64,000 nucleotides of DNA from the NCBI RefSeq assembly GCF_009720385.1, contig NZ_ML769302.1:310001-374000 (forward strand). The letters run 5' to 3'. This DNA comes from Catellatospora vulcania. Lineage in GTDB: Bacteria > Actinomycetota > Actinomycetes > Mycobacteriales > Micromonosporaceae. The notes under the pieces are model-generated. The model worked only from the letters and a program-made list of their open reading frames with translations. It ran no database searches and was not told the origin of the DNA. This document shows positions 45,614-54,234 of the stretch, piece after piece (the stretch's first letter is position 1; each line of letters begins with the position of its first letter). The position numbers and the translations under genes are program-made.

Positions 45614-46876
45614 TCAGCGTTCGAGGACGGCCACGACGCCCTGGCCGCCGGCGGCGCAGATGGAGACGAGGGCGCGGCCGCTGCCCTTGCGGGCGAGGAG
45701 CTTCGCGGCGGTGGCGACGATGCGGCCGCCGGTCGCGGCGAACGGGTGGCCCGCCGCCAGCGAGGAGCCGTTGACGTTCAGCTTCGAGCGGTCGATGGCG
45801 CCCAGGCCGTTGGACTCCCACGCGGCCAGGGTCGCGAGCACCTGCGACGCGAACGCCTCGTGGATCTCGTAGAAGTCGAAGTCCTGCAGCTTCAGGTCGA
45901 GCCGGGACAGCAGCTGCGGCACCGCGTACAGGGGGGCCATGAGCAGGCCTTCGGGCTCCGGGTCGCCGTGCACGAAGTCGACGGCCGCGGTCTGCGCGGT
46001 GACGAAGTGGGCCAGCACCGGCAGCCGCCGCTCGGCGGCCCACTCGTCCGTGCCGAGCAGCACGACGGCGGCCCCGTCGGTGAGCGGGGTGGAATTGCCC
46101 GCGGTCATGGTGGGGTTCTTGCCGCGCAGCCCGTAGACGGGCTTGAGCGCGCCGAGCTTGTCCAGCGAGGTGTCCGGGCGCAGGTTCTGGTCGCGGGTGA
46201 GGCCGAGGTACGGCGTGACCAGGTCGTCGAAGAAGCCCGCTTCGTACGCGGCGGCGAGCTTGCGGTGCGAGTCCAGCGCCAGCTCGTCCTGGTCGGCGCG
46301 GGTGACGCCCCAGCGCTCGGCGGTGATCGCCGCGTGCTCGCCCATGGACAGGCCGGTACGCGGCTCGGCGTTGCGCGGCAGCTCGGGCTTGAACGGCTGG
46401 AGCGGGCGCAGCGCCATCGCGGCCTTGACACGCTCGCCGGTGGTCTTCGCGTTGTTGAGGCGCAGCAGGATGCGGCGGAACTGCTCGTTGAGGGCGAGCG
46501 GGGCGTCGGAGGTGGTGTCGACGCCGCCGCCGATGCCGGAGTCCAGCTGCCCGAGCGCGATCTTGTTGGCGAGGTAGGTGATCGCCTGCAGGCCGGTGCC
46601 GCAGGCCTGCTGCAGGTCGACCGCGGGGGTGGCCGGGTCGAGGCCGGTGCCGAGCACCGCTTCGCGGGTGAGGTTGAAGTCGCGGGAGTGCTTGAGCACC
46701 GCGCCCGCGGCCACCTCGCCGAGGCGCTGCCCGGCCAGGCCGTGGCGCGCGATGAGGCCGTCCAGCGCGGCGGTGAGCATGTCCTGGTTGGAGGCGCGGG
46801 CATAGCGGCTGTTGGAGCGGGCGAACGGGATGCGGTTGCCGCCGATGACGGCGACCTTGCGCACTTCGGCAGTCAC
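45614..46876 (-). CDS. Acetyl-CoA C-acyltransferase (thiolase), FadA2-like
   Basis: 420 residues from GTG 46876 with AGGAGG upstream. The catalytic Cys is in LQQACGTGLQA, with HEAFASQ, GHPFAATGGR and CAAGGQG completing the thiolase active site. It is divergent from a FabG4-like reductase, the same arrangement as mycobacterial fadA2 and fabG4-htdX. It probably works in fatty acid turnover. Confidence 0.92.
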   Translation of the reverse strand: MTAEVRKVAVIGGNRIPFARSNSRYARASNQDMLTAALDGLIARHGLAGQRLGEVAAGAVLKHSRDFNLTREAVLGTGLDPATPAVDLQQACGTGLQAITYLANKIALGQLDSGIGGGVDTTSDAPLALNEQFRRILLRLNNAKTTGERVKAAMALRPLQPFKPELPRNAEPRTGLSMGEHAAITAERWGVTRADQDELALDSHRKLAAAYEAGFFDDLVTPYLGLTRDQNLRPDTSLDKLGALKPVYGLRGKNPTMTAGNSTPLTDGAAVVLLGTDEWAAERRLPVLAHFVTAQTAAVDFVHGDPEPEGLLMAPLYAVPQLLSRLDLKLQDFDFYEIHEAFASQVLATLAAWESNGLGAIDRSKLNVNGSSLAAGHPFAATGGRIVATAAKLLARKGSGRALVSICAAGGQGVVAVLER

Positions 46877-46895
46877 AACAGCCTCCTGGTGTCAA

Positions 46896-46915
46896 ACCTT
46901 ACTCGCGAGTAAGGT
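46896..46915. promoter_or_regulatory. 20-bp perfect palindromic operator with -10 boxes on both strands
   Basis: ACCTTACTCGCGAGTAAGGT is fully self-complementary and sits in the 46-bp gap between the divergent thiolase and reductase genes. TAAGGT occurs at both ends, one on each strand. The plus-strand copy is 7 nt from ATG 46923, a leaderless promoter. A bound dimeric repressor, probably TetR-type, would block both promoters. Confidence 0.75.
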
Positions 46916-46922
46916 CTACCGC

Positions 46923-48224
46923 ATGAGCGACCGTTACACAAGTTTCGCAAGGTCCGGGCCAGGGCGGGCGATAGTCAAGCGGCTCGGTCTGCCCGATCCG
47001 CCGAAGCTGCCGCGCTACCGGTCGGGCGACGCGCTCATCCCCGGGCCGGTGCTCGTCGGGCCGTCGGACGGCCCCCGCTACGAGGACCTGGCCAAGCTGC
47101 TCGGCTCGAACGAGGAAGGCGAGAAGCACCACGCGCTGGTCTTCGACGCCACCGGCATCACCACGCCGGCCGGGCTGCGGGCGCTCTACGACTTCTTCCA
47201 CCCGGTGGCGCGGTCGCTCACCCCGGCGGGGCGGGTCATCGTGCTGGGCCTGCCCCCGGGCAGCGCCGCCGATCCCGGTCAGGCCGCGGCCCAGCAGGCG
47301 CTGGACGGCTTCGTGCGCAGCATCGGCAAGGAGTTCGGCCGGGGCGCCACCGCCCAGCTTGTGCGGGTGCACCCGGAGGCCGACGTCGCGGCGCTGCGCT
47401 CGACGCTGGAGTTCCTGCTCTCGACGAAGTCGGCGTACGTCAGCGGGCAGACGATCACGGTGGACGCCACGCCCGCGCCCGACACGAAGGACCTGACCGG
47501 CAAGGTCGCGCTGGTGACCGGGGCGGCGCGGGGCATCGGCGCGGCGATGGCCCGGGTGCTGGCCCGCGACGGGGCCCACGTGATCTGCCTGGACGTGCCG
47601 GCGGCCGGGGACGACCTGGCCAAGGTCGCCAACGAGGTGCGCGGGGAGGCGTACCAGCTGGACCTGACCGCGACCGACGCGGCCCAGCGGCTGGTCGACC
47701 ACGTGCGGGAGCGGCACGGCAAGCTCGACGTGGTCGTGCACAACGCGGGCATCACCCGCGACAAGACGCTGGCCAACATGGACACCACCCGCTGGGACAG
47801 CGTGCTCAAGGTCAACCTGATCGCCCCGGCGCACGTCACCGAGGTGCTGCTGGACGCGGGACTGATCCCGGCGGGCGGCCGCGTCATCGGCGTCGCCTCG
47901 ATCGCGGGCATCGCCGGCAACCGCGGGCAGACCAACTACGCCGCCAGCAAGGCCGGCGTGATCGGCTGGGTGCGCGCGCTCGCGCCGGTGCTCGCCGCCC
48001 AGGGCGTCACCGTCAACGCGGTGGCCCCCGGCTTCATCGAGACCGCGATGACCGCGAAGATGCCGATGCTCATCCGCGAGGTGGGCCGGCGCATGAACAG
48101 CCTGTCCCAGGGCGGCCTGCCGGTCGACGTCGCCGAGACGGTGGCCTGGTTCGCCGCGCCCGGCTCGGCCGCGGTGACCGGCAACGTGGTCCGGGTCTGC
48201 GGCCAGTCGCTGCTGGGGGCCTGA
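46923..48224 (+). CDS. 3-oxoacyl-ACP reductase, high-molecular-weight FabG4-like
   Basis: 433 residues, leaderless from ATG 46923. The N-terminal ~190 residues form an extra, non-catalytic flavodoxin-like domain. The C-terminal half is a short-chain dehydrogenase with ALVTGAARGIGAAMARVL, HNAGITRDKTLANM and the active-site Ser/Tyr-x3-Lys in VASIAGIAGNRGQTNYAASKAG. This two-domain form is that of mycobacterial FabG4. The next gene is an HtdX-like dehydratase in a TGATG overlap. Confidence 0.9.
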   Translation: MSDRYTSFARSGPGRAIVKRLGLPDPPKLPRYRSGDALIPGPVLVGPSDGPRYEDLAKLLGSNEEGEKHHALVFDATGITTPAGLRALYDFFHPVARSLTPAGRVIVLGLPPGSAADPGQAAAQQALDGFVRSIGKEFGRGATAQLVRVHPEADVAALRSTLEFLLSTKSAYVSGQTITVDATPAPDTKDLTGKVALVTGAARGIGAAMARVLARDGAHVICLDVPAAGDDLAKVANEVRGEAYQLDLTATDAAQRLVDHVRERHGKLDVVVHNAGITRDKTLANMDTTRWDSVLKVNLIAPAHVTEVLLDAGLIPAGGRVIGVASIAGIAGNRGQTNYAASKAGVIGWVRALAPVLAAQGVTVNAVAPGFIETAMTAKMPMLIREVGRRMNSLSQGGLPVDVAETVAWFAAPGSAAVTGNVVRVCGQSLLGA

Positions 48225-49024
48225 TGCCGAGCATGCTGCGCGCCGCGCTGTCGGTGGTGCCGTTCCCCCGGCCGAGCACGCTGCCCGAGGACACGCTGAC
48301 CGCCACGGTCACCGTCGACCCCGAGCACCTGGCCCGCTACCAGCGGGTGTGCGGGTTCCGGCTGAGCGACCGGCTGCCCGTCACCTACCCGCACGTGCTG
48401 GGCTTCGGTCTGCAGCTCGACCTGATGACCCGGCGCGACTTCCCGTTCCCGGTCGTCGGCGGGGTGCACGTGGGCAACCGGATCGAACAGCACCGGCAGC
48501 TCACGGCAGGCGACGTGCTCGACATCGCGGTGCACGCCCAGGACCTGCGCGAGCATCCGCGCGGCCGGCAGTACGACGTGATCACCACGGCGTCGGTGGA
48601 CGGCGCGGTGGTGTGGCGGGACGTGTCGACCTACCTGCGCAAGGGGCCGTCGGGCGAGCCGAAGGGCGAGCGCCCGGCGCGCGACCCCGCCCCGGCGTCG
48701 CCACCGCACGCGACGTGGCGGGTGCCGACCTCGACCGGCACCGCGTACGCCGACGCGTCCGGCGACCACAACCCGATCCACACCTCGTGGGTGGGCGCGC
48801 GGCTGTTCGGCTTCCCGAAACCCATCGCGCACGGCATGTGGAGCAAGGCCCGCTGCCTGGCCGCGCTGGACGGGCGGCTGCCCGCGGCGTACGCGGTGGA
48901 GGTGTCCTTCAAGCTGCCGATCCTGCTGCCGGCCACGGTCGGGTTCACCTTCACGGGCCGCGAGTTCGCCCTGCGCGACGTCCGCACCGGCAAGCCCCAT
49001 CTCGCGGGCACGATCACCGGCTGA
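48224..49024 (+). CDS. MaoC-family (R)-3-hydroxyacyl dehydratase, HtdX-like
   Basis: 266 residues with double hot-dog architecture. The hydratase 2 motif is YADASGDHNPIHTSWVGARLFGFPKPIAHGMW, with catalytic Asp and His. It would act after the FabG4-like reductase on 3-hydroxyacyl thioesters. Gene order with the divergent thiolase mirrors the Mycobacterium Rv0241c-Rv0243 region. Confidence 0.88.
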   Translation: MPSMLRAALSVVPFPRPSTLPEDTLTATVTVDPEHLARYQRVCGFRLSDRLPVTYPHVLGFGLQLDLMTRRDFPFPVVGGVHVGNRIEQHRQLTAGDVLDIAVHAQDLREHPRGRQYDVITTASVDGAVVWRDVSTYLRKGPSGEPKGERPARDPAPASPPHATWRVPTSTGTAYADASGDHNPIHTSWVGARLFGFPKPIAHGMWSKARCLAALDGRLPAAYAVEVSFKLPILLPATVGFTFTGREFALRDVRTGKPHLAGTITG

Positions 49025-49080
49025 CCGGGGCTGCCCGCCCAGGTGCTCCCGCCGCTCCAGGTGGCATGTCTCGCGCTGTC

Positions 49081-49118
49081 CACAACTTCTGGGTTGTATC
49101 CACAACCCAGAAGTTGTG
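49081..49118. terminator. 17-bp perfect bidirectional terminator
   Basis: The arms 49081-49097 and 49102-49118 are perfectly complementary with a 4-nt loop, between the convergent dehydratase and tadA genes. Confidence 0.8.
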
Positions 49119-49140
49119 GGTTCGGCACACCACACACCGG

Positions 49141-49626
49141 TCAGCGGCGGGGCTCGGCGGCGGCGTCCGGGTCGCGGTCGAAGAAGGCCCGGAGCATGGC
49201 GGCCGACTCGTCGGCCAGCACCCCGGAGTAGACCTCGGGGCGGTGGTTGAGGCGGCGGTCGCGCAGCACGTCCCACAGCGAACCCGCCGCACCGGTCTTC
49301 GGCTCCCACGCGCCGAAGACCACCGTGGCGACGCGGGCCAGCACGATCGCGCCCGCGCACATGGTGCACGGCTCCAGGGTCACCACCAGGGTGCAGCCCT
49401 CCAGCCGCCACTCGCCCCGCCGGGCAGCGGCCGCCCGCAACGCGAGGATCTCGGCGTGGGCTGTCGGGTCGTGGGCGGCCTCCCGCTCGTTGCGGCCCAC
49501 CGCCAGCTCCGTGCCGTCGGCGGCGTACACCACCGCGCCGACCGGCACGTCCGCGCTGTCGTCGCAGCCCGCCGCGACGTCGAGGGCGCGGCGCATCCAC
49601 TCCTCGTGCCGCGGCCGGGGTCTCAA
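49141..49626 (-). CDS. tadA: tRNA-specific adenosine deaminase
   Basis: 161 residues from TTG 49626, which overlaps the upstream stop as TTGA; no ATG/GTG fits as well upstream, and ATG at residue 11 would cut the first helix. Zinc ligands are His57 with catalytic Glu59 (HAE) and Cys87/Cys90 (PCTMC). It converts adenosine 34 to inosine in tRNA-Arg. Confidence 0.92.
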   Translation of the reverse strand: MRPRPRHEEWMRRALDVAAGCDDSADVPVGAVVYAADGTELAVGRNEREAAHDPTAHAEILALRAAAARRGEWRLEGCTLVVTLEPCTMCAGAIVLARVATVVFGAWEPKTGAAGSLWDVLRDRRLNHRPEVYSGVLADESAAMLRAFFDRDPDAAAEPRR

Positions 49627-50132
49627 GACTCCCGCAGCTCCTCGACCTCGTCGCCGCAGCCGATCGCCTGGCACACCTCAGCAGTGACATCGGCGGGCAG
49701 CAGGCCGTCGGTGGCGCACAGGGCCAGCAGCTTGTGCGCGGACACGCCGAGGTCGGCCAGCAGATCGGCGTCACCCACCGGGTCGGCGGTGGGATCGGCG
49801 GCGGGGCGGTCCTCGTCGTCGTCGGCCGCCTCGACCTCGTCGATCTCCACGACCGGGACCTCGACGTCGACGAGCAGCAGCTTGCCGAGACGGGACTCAT
49901 CGGCGAAGGCCGAGTCGGAACCGAAGATCCGCAGGTCCTCACCCTCGTCGAGCCGCATGACGACCAGGTAGGCGTCGTCGGACTCGACGAACATCAAGGA
50001 GACGTCGGCACCCGGGTCGGCCTCGCGTAGCAGGTCGGCCACCTCGTCCACGTCTGCCGCGTCATGCAGGTTCAGTTCGCTGGCGGCCCAGCCGGACCGG
50101 CTCCGGACCACCGCGGCGGCGAAGTACGACAC
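49623..50132 (-). CDS. tRNA adenosine deaminase-associated protein
   Basis: 169 residues from GTG 50132. Sequence and position match the actinobacterial family named for its constant link to tadA: SYFAAAVVRSRSGWAASELNLHDAADVDEVADLLR, MFVESDDAYLVVMRLDEGEDLRIFGSD, and a C-terminal GVSAHKLLALCATDGLLPADVTAEVCQAIGCGDEVEELR. Its function is unknown. Translation is coupled to tadA. Confidence 0.92.
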   Translation of the reverse strand: MSYFAAAVVRSRSGWAASELNLHDAADVDEVADLLREADPGADVSLMFVESDDAYLVVMRLDEGEDLRIFGSDSAFADESRLGKLLLVDVEVPVVEIDEVEAADDDEDRPAADPTADPVGDADLLADLGVSAHKLLALCATDGLLPADVTAEVCQAIGCGDEVEELRES

Positions 50133-50243
50133 GGTCCCCCCAAATGGTGTCGATATGGGCTACGGGTAAGCCACAGGTCACCCGCGAGACGGCCGCCAAC
50201 CGGCGGTGCCGCCGAGTGATGACCCTGATCTGACAACGACCAG

Positions 50244-50453
50244 TCAGCCCGCCAGTCGCCGACGCAACGCGATCAGCTCGCGGAGTTTGTCGGCCGCGAC
50301 CGCTCTGCCGGCCCCCCGGACGGCACGTGCGGTGCTGGTGGGGCTGCCCATGGCAGGTAGCTGGCGCTCGCGGCCCGCCCCTGCGGACAGCTCGGCGAGC
50401 AGCTGCAGGCGCCGGCGACAACGGTCCGGATCTGGCTGCTGCGGCGTCCACAT
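50244..50453 (-). CDS. Possible small basic hypothetical protein
   Basis: 69 residues from ATG 50453 in a 454-bp gap that otherwise holds nothing I recognise. Third-position GC is about 80 percent, lower than neighbouring genes but biased. The sequence ends with a helical KLRELIALRRRLAG. No ribosome site is evident. Plausible but unproven. Confidence 0.45.
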   Translation of the reverse strand: MWTPQQPDPDRCRRRLQLLAELSAGAGRERQLPAMGSPTSTARAVRGAGRAVAADKLRELIALRRRLAG

Positions 50454-50586
50454 ACAGCCGAGAGTGCCGCGCCGGTGTGACCTCCGTCAAGTCCGGTAAC
50501 GCGGTTGTTCGGTGACCGTTCGTGACCGGTGCTTCTCAGCCCGGTGCCGCCGGCAACCTTGTTTCGCGGGTTTAACACAAGGTCAC

Positions 50587-50895
50587 TCACAGTGGCCAGG
50601 CTCCTCGGCGGATCCATTCGGCGACTACGGAGAGTGCTGCCGCGGTCCAGGCGACACCGGTCGCCGCGGAGACGCCCGCCGCCACCCCGCGGTCGCCGTA
50701 CCGGAGCAGGGCCAGCGCGGCCGTCCAGGCGAGCAGACCCGCCGCCAGGGTCCAGCCGACGTAGCCGCCGAGGGTCGCCCCGAACATGCCGAACGACAGC
50801 AGCCACACCCCCGCCGCCAGCGCACCGGCCACCACGGCCCAGGGCCGTACCGGATGGGGTTCACGCAGCGTGGGGCGGGTCCGTGTCTGGGTCAC
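50587..50895 (-). CDS. Small membrane protein coupled to tyrA
   Basis: 102 residues from GTG 50895, overlapping the tyrA stop as GTGA. Three hydrophobic segments are visible (WAVVAGALAAGVWLLSFGMFG, WTLAAGLLAWTAALALL, VAAGVSAATGVAWTAAALSVV). Function is unknown. Confidence 0.75.
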   Translation of the reverse strand: MTQTRTRPTLREPHPVRPWAVVAGALAAGVWLLSFGMFGATLGGYVGWTLAAGLLAWTAALALLRYGDRGVAAGVSAATGVAWTAAALSVVAEWIRRGAWPL

Positions 50896-51887
50896 GCCCC
50901 TTCAACAGGCAGGAACGCCGTCACGGTACGGCGGTCCGCCGCGACCTCGGTGACCCAGCCGCCGGCACGCCCCAGCCGCAGCAGCGTCTCCGCCCGGACC
51001 GGGACCTGCTCGGGACGGCCCGGGGCCGGCGGCCACGCCTGCCGGGCGGCGTGCCCGTCCCTCGCCCAGTCGCGCACCGCGCGCAGCGGGTCCCGTCCCT
51101 CCAGCCCTTTGGCCGCCTCGTCCAGCCGGTCCTGCACGTCGCCGAGCGCGGTCAGCACAGCCGCGGCGTTGCCCCCGCACATCGCGGCGACCAGCTCCGG
51201 CCGGCTGCCCGCGACCCGGGTGCCGTCCCGGAACGAGCCCGCGGCCAGGGTCAGCGCCAGCGGGTCGCTCGCGGCGGTCGCCGCCAGGGCCAGCGCCAGC
51301 AGGTGCGGCACGTGGCTGATCACCGCCACCGCGCGGTCGTGCTCGGCGCTGGTCGACGGCACCACCCGGGCGCCGAGCGCGGTCACCAGCCCGGCCACGG
51401 TGAGCCAGTCGTCCAGACCGGTCTGCTCGTCCAGGCACAGCACCCAGGCGCAGCCGGTGAACAGCGCCGCGTCGGCGGAGGCGAAGCCGGAGACGGACTT
51501 GCCCGCCATGGGGTGCCCGCCGACGAACCCGGCGAGCGGATTGGCCGCCCGGCGCAGCCGCGCCGCGACAGCCTCGCGCACCGGCCCCTTCACCGAGGTC
51601 ACGTCCGTGATCAGGCCGTGGTAGCCGCAGGCCGTCAGGGCATCGAGCACGTCGTCCAGGGCCGGCAGCGGCACCGCCAGCACCACCAGCTCGGCGTCGG
51701 CCGCGGCGTCGCGGATGGTCGCGGTGATCTGCCAGCGCTGTGCCGCGGGCACCCGGGCGGCCGCGCTGCGGGCCGTGGCCCGGGTCTCCGGGTCCGCGTC
51801 GAACCCGAGCACGCGGTGCCCGGCGGCGGACAGAGCACGCATGAGTGATCCGCCGATGAGTCCGAGTCCGATCACCGCGATGTTCAC
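50892..51887 (-). CDS. tyrA: Prephenate dehydrogenase
   Basis: 331 residues from GTG 51887; the frame continues upstream, but the Rossmann motif starts here. NIAVIGLGLIGGSLMRAL binds NAD. VTSVKGPV, GGHPMAGKSVSGF and ISHVPHLLALAL are TyrA signatures with the catalytic His. It oxidises prephenate to hydroxyphenylpyruvate for tyrosine; arogenate use is possible. CAGGCT 6 nt upstream suggests a leaderless start. Confidence 0.92.
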   Translation of the reverse strand: MNIAVIGLGLIGGSLMRALSAAGHRVLGFDADPETRATARSAAARVPAAQRWQITATIRDAAADAELVVLAVPLPALDDVLDALTACGYHGLITDVTSVKGPVREAVAARLRRAANPLAGFVGGHPMAGKSVSGFASADAALFTGCAWVLCLDEQTGLDDWLTVAGLVTALGARVVPSTSAEHDRAVAVISHVPHLLALALAATAASDPLALTLAAGSFRDGTRVAGSRPELVAAMCGGNAAAVLTALGDVQDRLDEAAKGLEGRDPLRAVRDWARDGHAARQAWPPAPGRPEQVPVRAETLLRLGRAGGWVTEVAADRRTVTAFLPVEGA

Positions 51888-51952
51888 ACGCGCAGCCTGC
51901 CACACCCTGAGCGTGAGAGCGTCGGCCCGGTGGGTGCCTCGTTGGGCATGAC

Positions 51953-53137
51953 GTGCTGAAATGTTCAACATTGCGCAATATGACGGTGACCGCGGCACTC
52001 GGCGTGCTGATCTCACCGCTGGCCTTCACGGCCGTCCTCGCCGCTCCGGTGAACCCGAACCCGGCTCCCTCGGTGACCTTCAACGGGGAGGTGCTCGCCA
52101 CCACGTACTGGGGCGACACCATCTACGTCGGGGGCGACTTCACTTCCGCCACCAGCAACGGCAAGTCGGTCGGCCGGGCGCGGCTGGCGGCCGTCGACGC
52201 GCGGACCGGCGCGCTGCTGCCGTGGAATCCCGGCGCGGACGCCCGGGTCACCGCGCTGACCGCGGACAGCGGAGGTGTTTACGCGGCCGGGTCGTTCCAC
52301 AAGGTGAACGGCGTCAGCCGGGACAACCTGGCGAAGATCAGCTCCTCGGGCGCCGTGGCGAGCACCTTCAAGCACTCGATCTCGGGTACGCCGTACGCCA
52401 TCGCGGTCGGGCACGGCCGGGTGTACCTGGGCGGGTCCATCACCAGCGTCGACGGGCAGGAGCGCACCCGGGCCGCCGCGTTCGACGCGAGCTCGGGCGT
52501 GCTGGACCCGAACTGGCGGCCGCACGTCAACGACATCGTGCGGGCCGTGCTGGTCGCCTCCGACCGGGTCTACCTCGGCGGGCGCTTCAACGCGGTGAAC
52601 TGGCTCAAGGGCACCGGCAAGGTGGCCGCGGTCGACCCGGCGCGGGGCGAGGTCGACCTGGGCTTCTGGTCGCACGTCACGGCGATGGTGCACGACCTGG
52701 CCCTGGACGGCGGCACGCTGTACGCCGGGATCGACGGCGGCGGCGGCCGGGCCACCGCGATGGACCTGGCCGGCAACGCCCGGTGGACCATCACCACCGA
52801 CGGCGACGTGCAGGCGATCGCGGTGCTCGACGGCACGGTCTACCTCGGCGGGCACTTCGACAACGTGTGCAAGAGCGCCAACACCGGCAACAAGGGCGTC
52901 TGCCTCGACGGCTCCAACCGCCGGGTCAAGCTCGCCGCGGTGACCACGTCCGGCGAGCTGCTGCCGTGGACGGCGAACGGCAACGGCTCGGTCGGCGTGA
53001 ACACGCTGAGCGCCAACCGGGAGCTGGGCCAGCTCGTCGCCGCGGGGGCGTACACCGCGATCAACGGCAACGCGCAGCGCCGCTTCGCGCTGTTCAACCT
53101 GGTCAACCGCCCGGGTTTCCTGGACAGCGGCTGGTGA
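51953..53137 (+). CDS. Secreted beta-propeller protein
   Basis: 394 residues from GTG 51953; ATG 51980 would leave a signal peptide without positive charge. The signal region is LGVLISPLAFTAVLAAP. The mature part repeats blades such as YWGDTIYVGGDFTSA, GRVYLGGSITSVDGQ, DRVYLGGRFNAVN and GTVYLGGHFDNV, with about 45-50 residues per blade. This fits PQQ- or delta-60-repeat-like propellers. No catalytic motif is seen. Role at the cell surface is unknown. Confidence 0.85.
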   Translation: MLKCSTLRNMTVTAALGVLISPLAFTAVLAAPVNPNPAPSVTFNGEVLATTYWGDTIYVGGDFTSATSNGKSVGRARLAAVDARTGALLPWNPGADARVTALTADSGGVYAAGSFHKVNGVSRDNLAKISSSGAVASTFKHSISGTPYAIAVGHGRVYLGGSITSVDGQERTRAAAFDASSGVLDPNWRPHVNDIVRAVLVASDRVYLGGRFNAVNWLKGTGKVAAVDPARGEVDLGFWSHVTAMVHDLALDGGTLYAGIDGGGGRATAMDLAGNARWTITTDGDVQAIAVLDGTVYLGGHFDNVCKSANTGNKGVCLDGSNRRVKLAAVTTSGELLPWTANGNGSVGVNTLSANRELGQLVAAGAYTAINGNAQRRFALFNLVNRPGFLDSGW

Positions 53138-53155
53138 TCCGGTCCCGGACGACAG

Positions 53156-53185
53156 CGAGGCCCCAGCCGCACGGCTGGGGCCTCG
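53156..53185. terminator. Bidirectional terminator
   Basis: A perfect 13-bp stem (53156-53168 with 53173-53185) with a GCAC loop, between the convergent propeller and membrane-protein genes. Confidence 0.85.
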
Positions 53186-53201
53186 CCTCGTTCCAGGTCT
53201 G

Positions 53202-54230
53202 CTACTTCATGTTCTGGATCATCAGGGCGACGGCGCCCGCGACCACCGGCGAGAGCACCACCAGGCCCGCCTTCAGCTCGCCGAACGTGGTCTGGTCGAG
53301 GCTGAGCAGCTTCTCCAGCTTGCCCTTGTTCTCCGCAGCCTCGATCAGCTCGCCGACGGGCACCTGGTCCAGCGAGAAGTGCCGTTCCACGTAGAGCTGG
53401 CCGCGCCGGCGCAGGGTGGCGGCGGTCGGCGCGTACATGGTGCCGACCACGAACGACGCGACGACGCCCGAGAAGATGACGACGCCCGGGTTCAGCTCAT
53501 CGCCGACGGTGCGCGCCGCCGCGTTGACGCCCATCACCAGCAGCACCAGGATGCCGAGCTGGCTCAGCATCCGGGCGCACATCCGGCGCAGCCGCAGCAG
53601 CGCGTCCAGTTGCTGACCCGGAGTGCCCGGCAGCGGGTCCGCGGCCACCTGCTTCACCGCCGCCAGCGTCGCCGCGCTGGGCAGGCCACCGACGATCGCC
53701 AGCAGCGAGATCGCGATGCCGCGCTCGGTCAGCGACTCGGCCCCTTCCAGCTCGGGCAGCAGCAGCGGCGTGGTGAACATGAGCCCACCCGCCACCACCA
53801 GCACGGTCAGCACGGCGAACCAGACCCGTCGCTTGACGATCCGGTGCATCGCGCGGACCTCGGCCCAGCGGGACAGGCCGAAGCCGAACGCCTCGCCGGA
53901 AGCCGCGCCCAGCAGAGCCGCGACGACAACAAAGATCATCTTGTCCTTGTCGTCATTGGTCAGCGCGATGCCGCTGCCGACGGCCATGCCGATGAGCATG
54001 GTCAGCAGCCGGAAGTCGCCGATGGACCACGTGCTCGCCTCCCGCGCCTGCGCGGCAGCCGCGGCCGCGACGACGCCGCCCTGCCCCGCGTGACGCTCGT
54101 GCTCGGCGTAGTCGAAAGCCCCGACGAGCCCGCCGGCCGGGGACGCCGGCACGGGGGCGGGGTGTTGCGGGTCGGGCTGGCGTTGCTGGATCACGCGATA
54201 CTCTCCCGTCGGCATCGGCTCCACCGGCAT
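53202..54230 (-). CDS. Polytopic membrane protein of unknown function
   Basis: 342 residues from ATG 54230, four bases after the M48 peptidase stop. A soluble Pro/Gln-rich N-terminus (~75 residues) precedes five or six membrane helices (LLTMLIGMAVGSGIAL, VWFAVLTVLVVAGGLMF, LGILVLLVMGVNAAA, VIFSGVVASFVVGTMYA). A cytoplasmic segment and a last helix at the C-terminus follow. Co-transcription with a membrane protease suggests a common role in envelope upkeep. Confidence 0.8.
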   Translation of the reverse strand: MPVEPMPTGEYRVIQQRQPDPQHPAPVPASPAGGLVGAFDYAEHERHAGQGGVVAAAAAAQAREASTWSIGDFRLLTMLIGMAVGSGIALTNDDKDKMIFVVVAALLGAASGEAFGFGLSRWAEVRAMHRIVKRRVWFAVLTVLVVAGGLMFTTPLLLPELEGAESLTERGIAISLLAIVGGLPSAATLAAVKQVAADPLPGTPGQQLDALLRLRRMCARMLSQLGILVLLVMGVNAAARTVGDELNPGVVIFSGVVASFVVGTMYAPTAATLRRRGQLYVERHFSLDQVPVGELIEAAENKGKLEKLLSLDQTTFGELKAGLVVLSPVVAGAVALMIQNMK

Positions 54231-54234
54231 GCGG

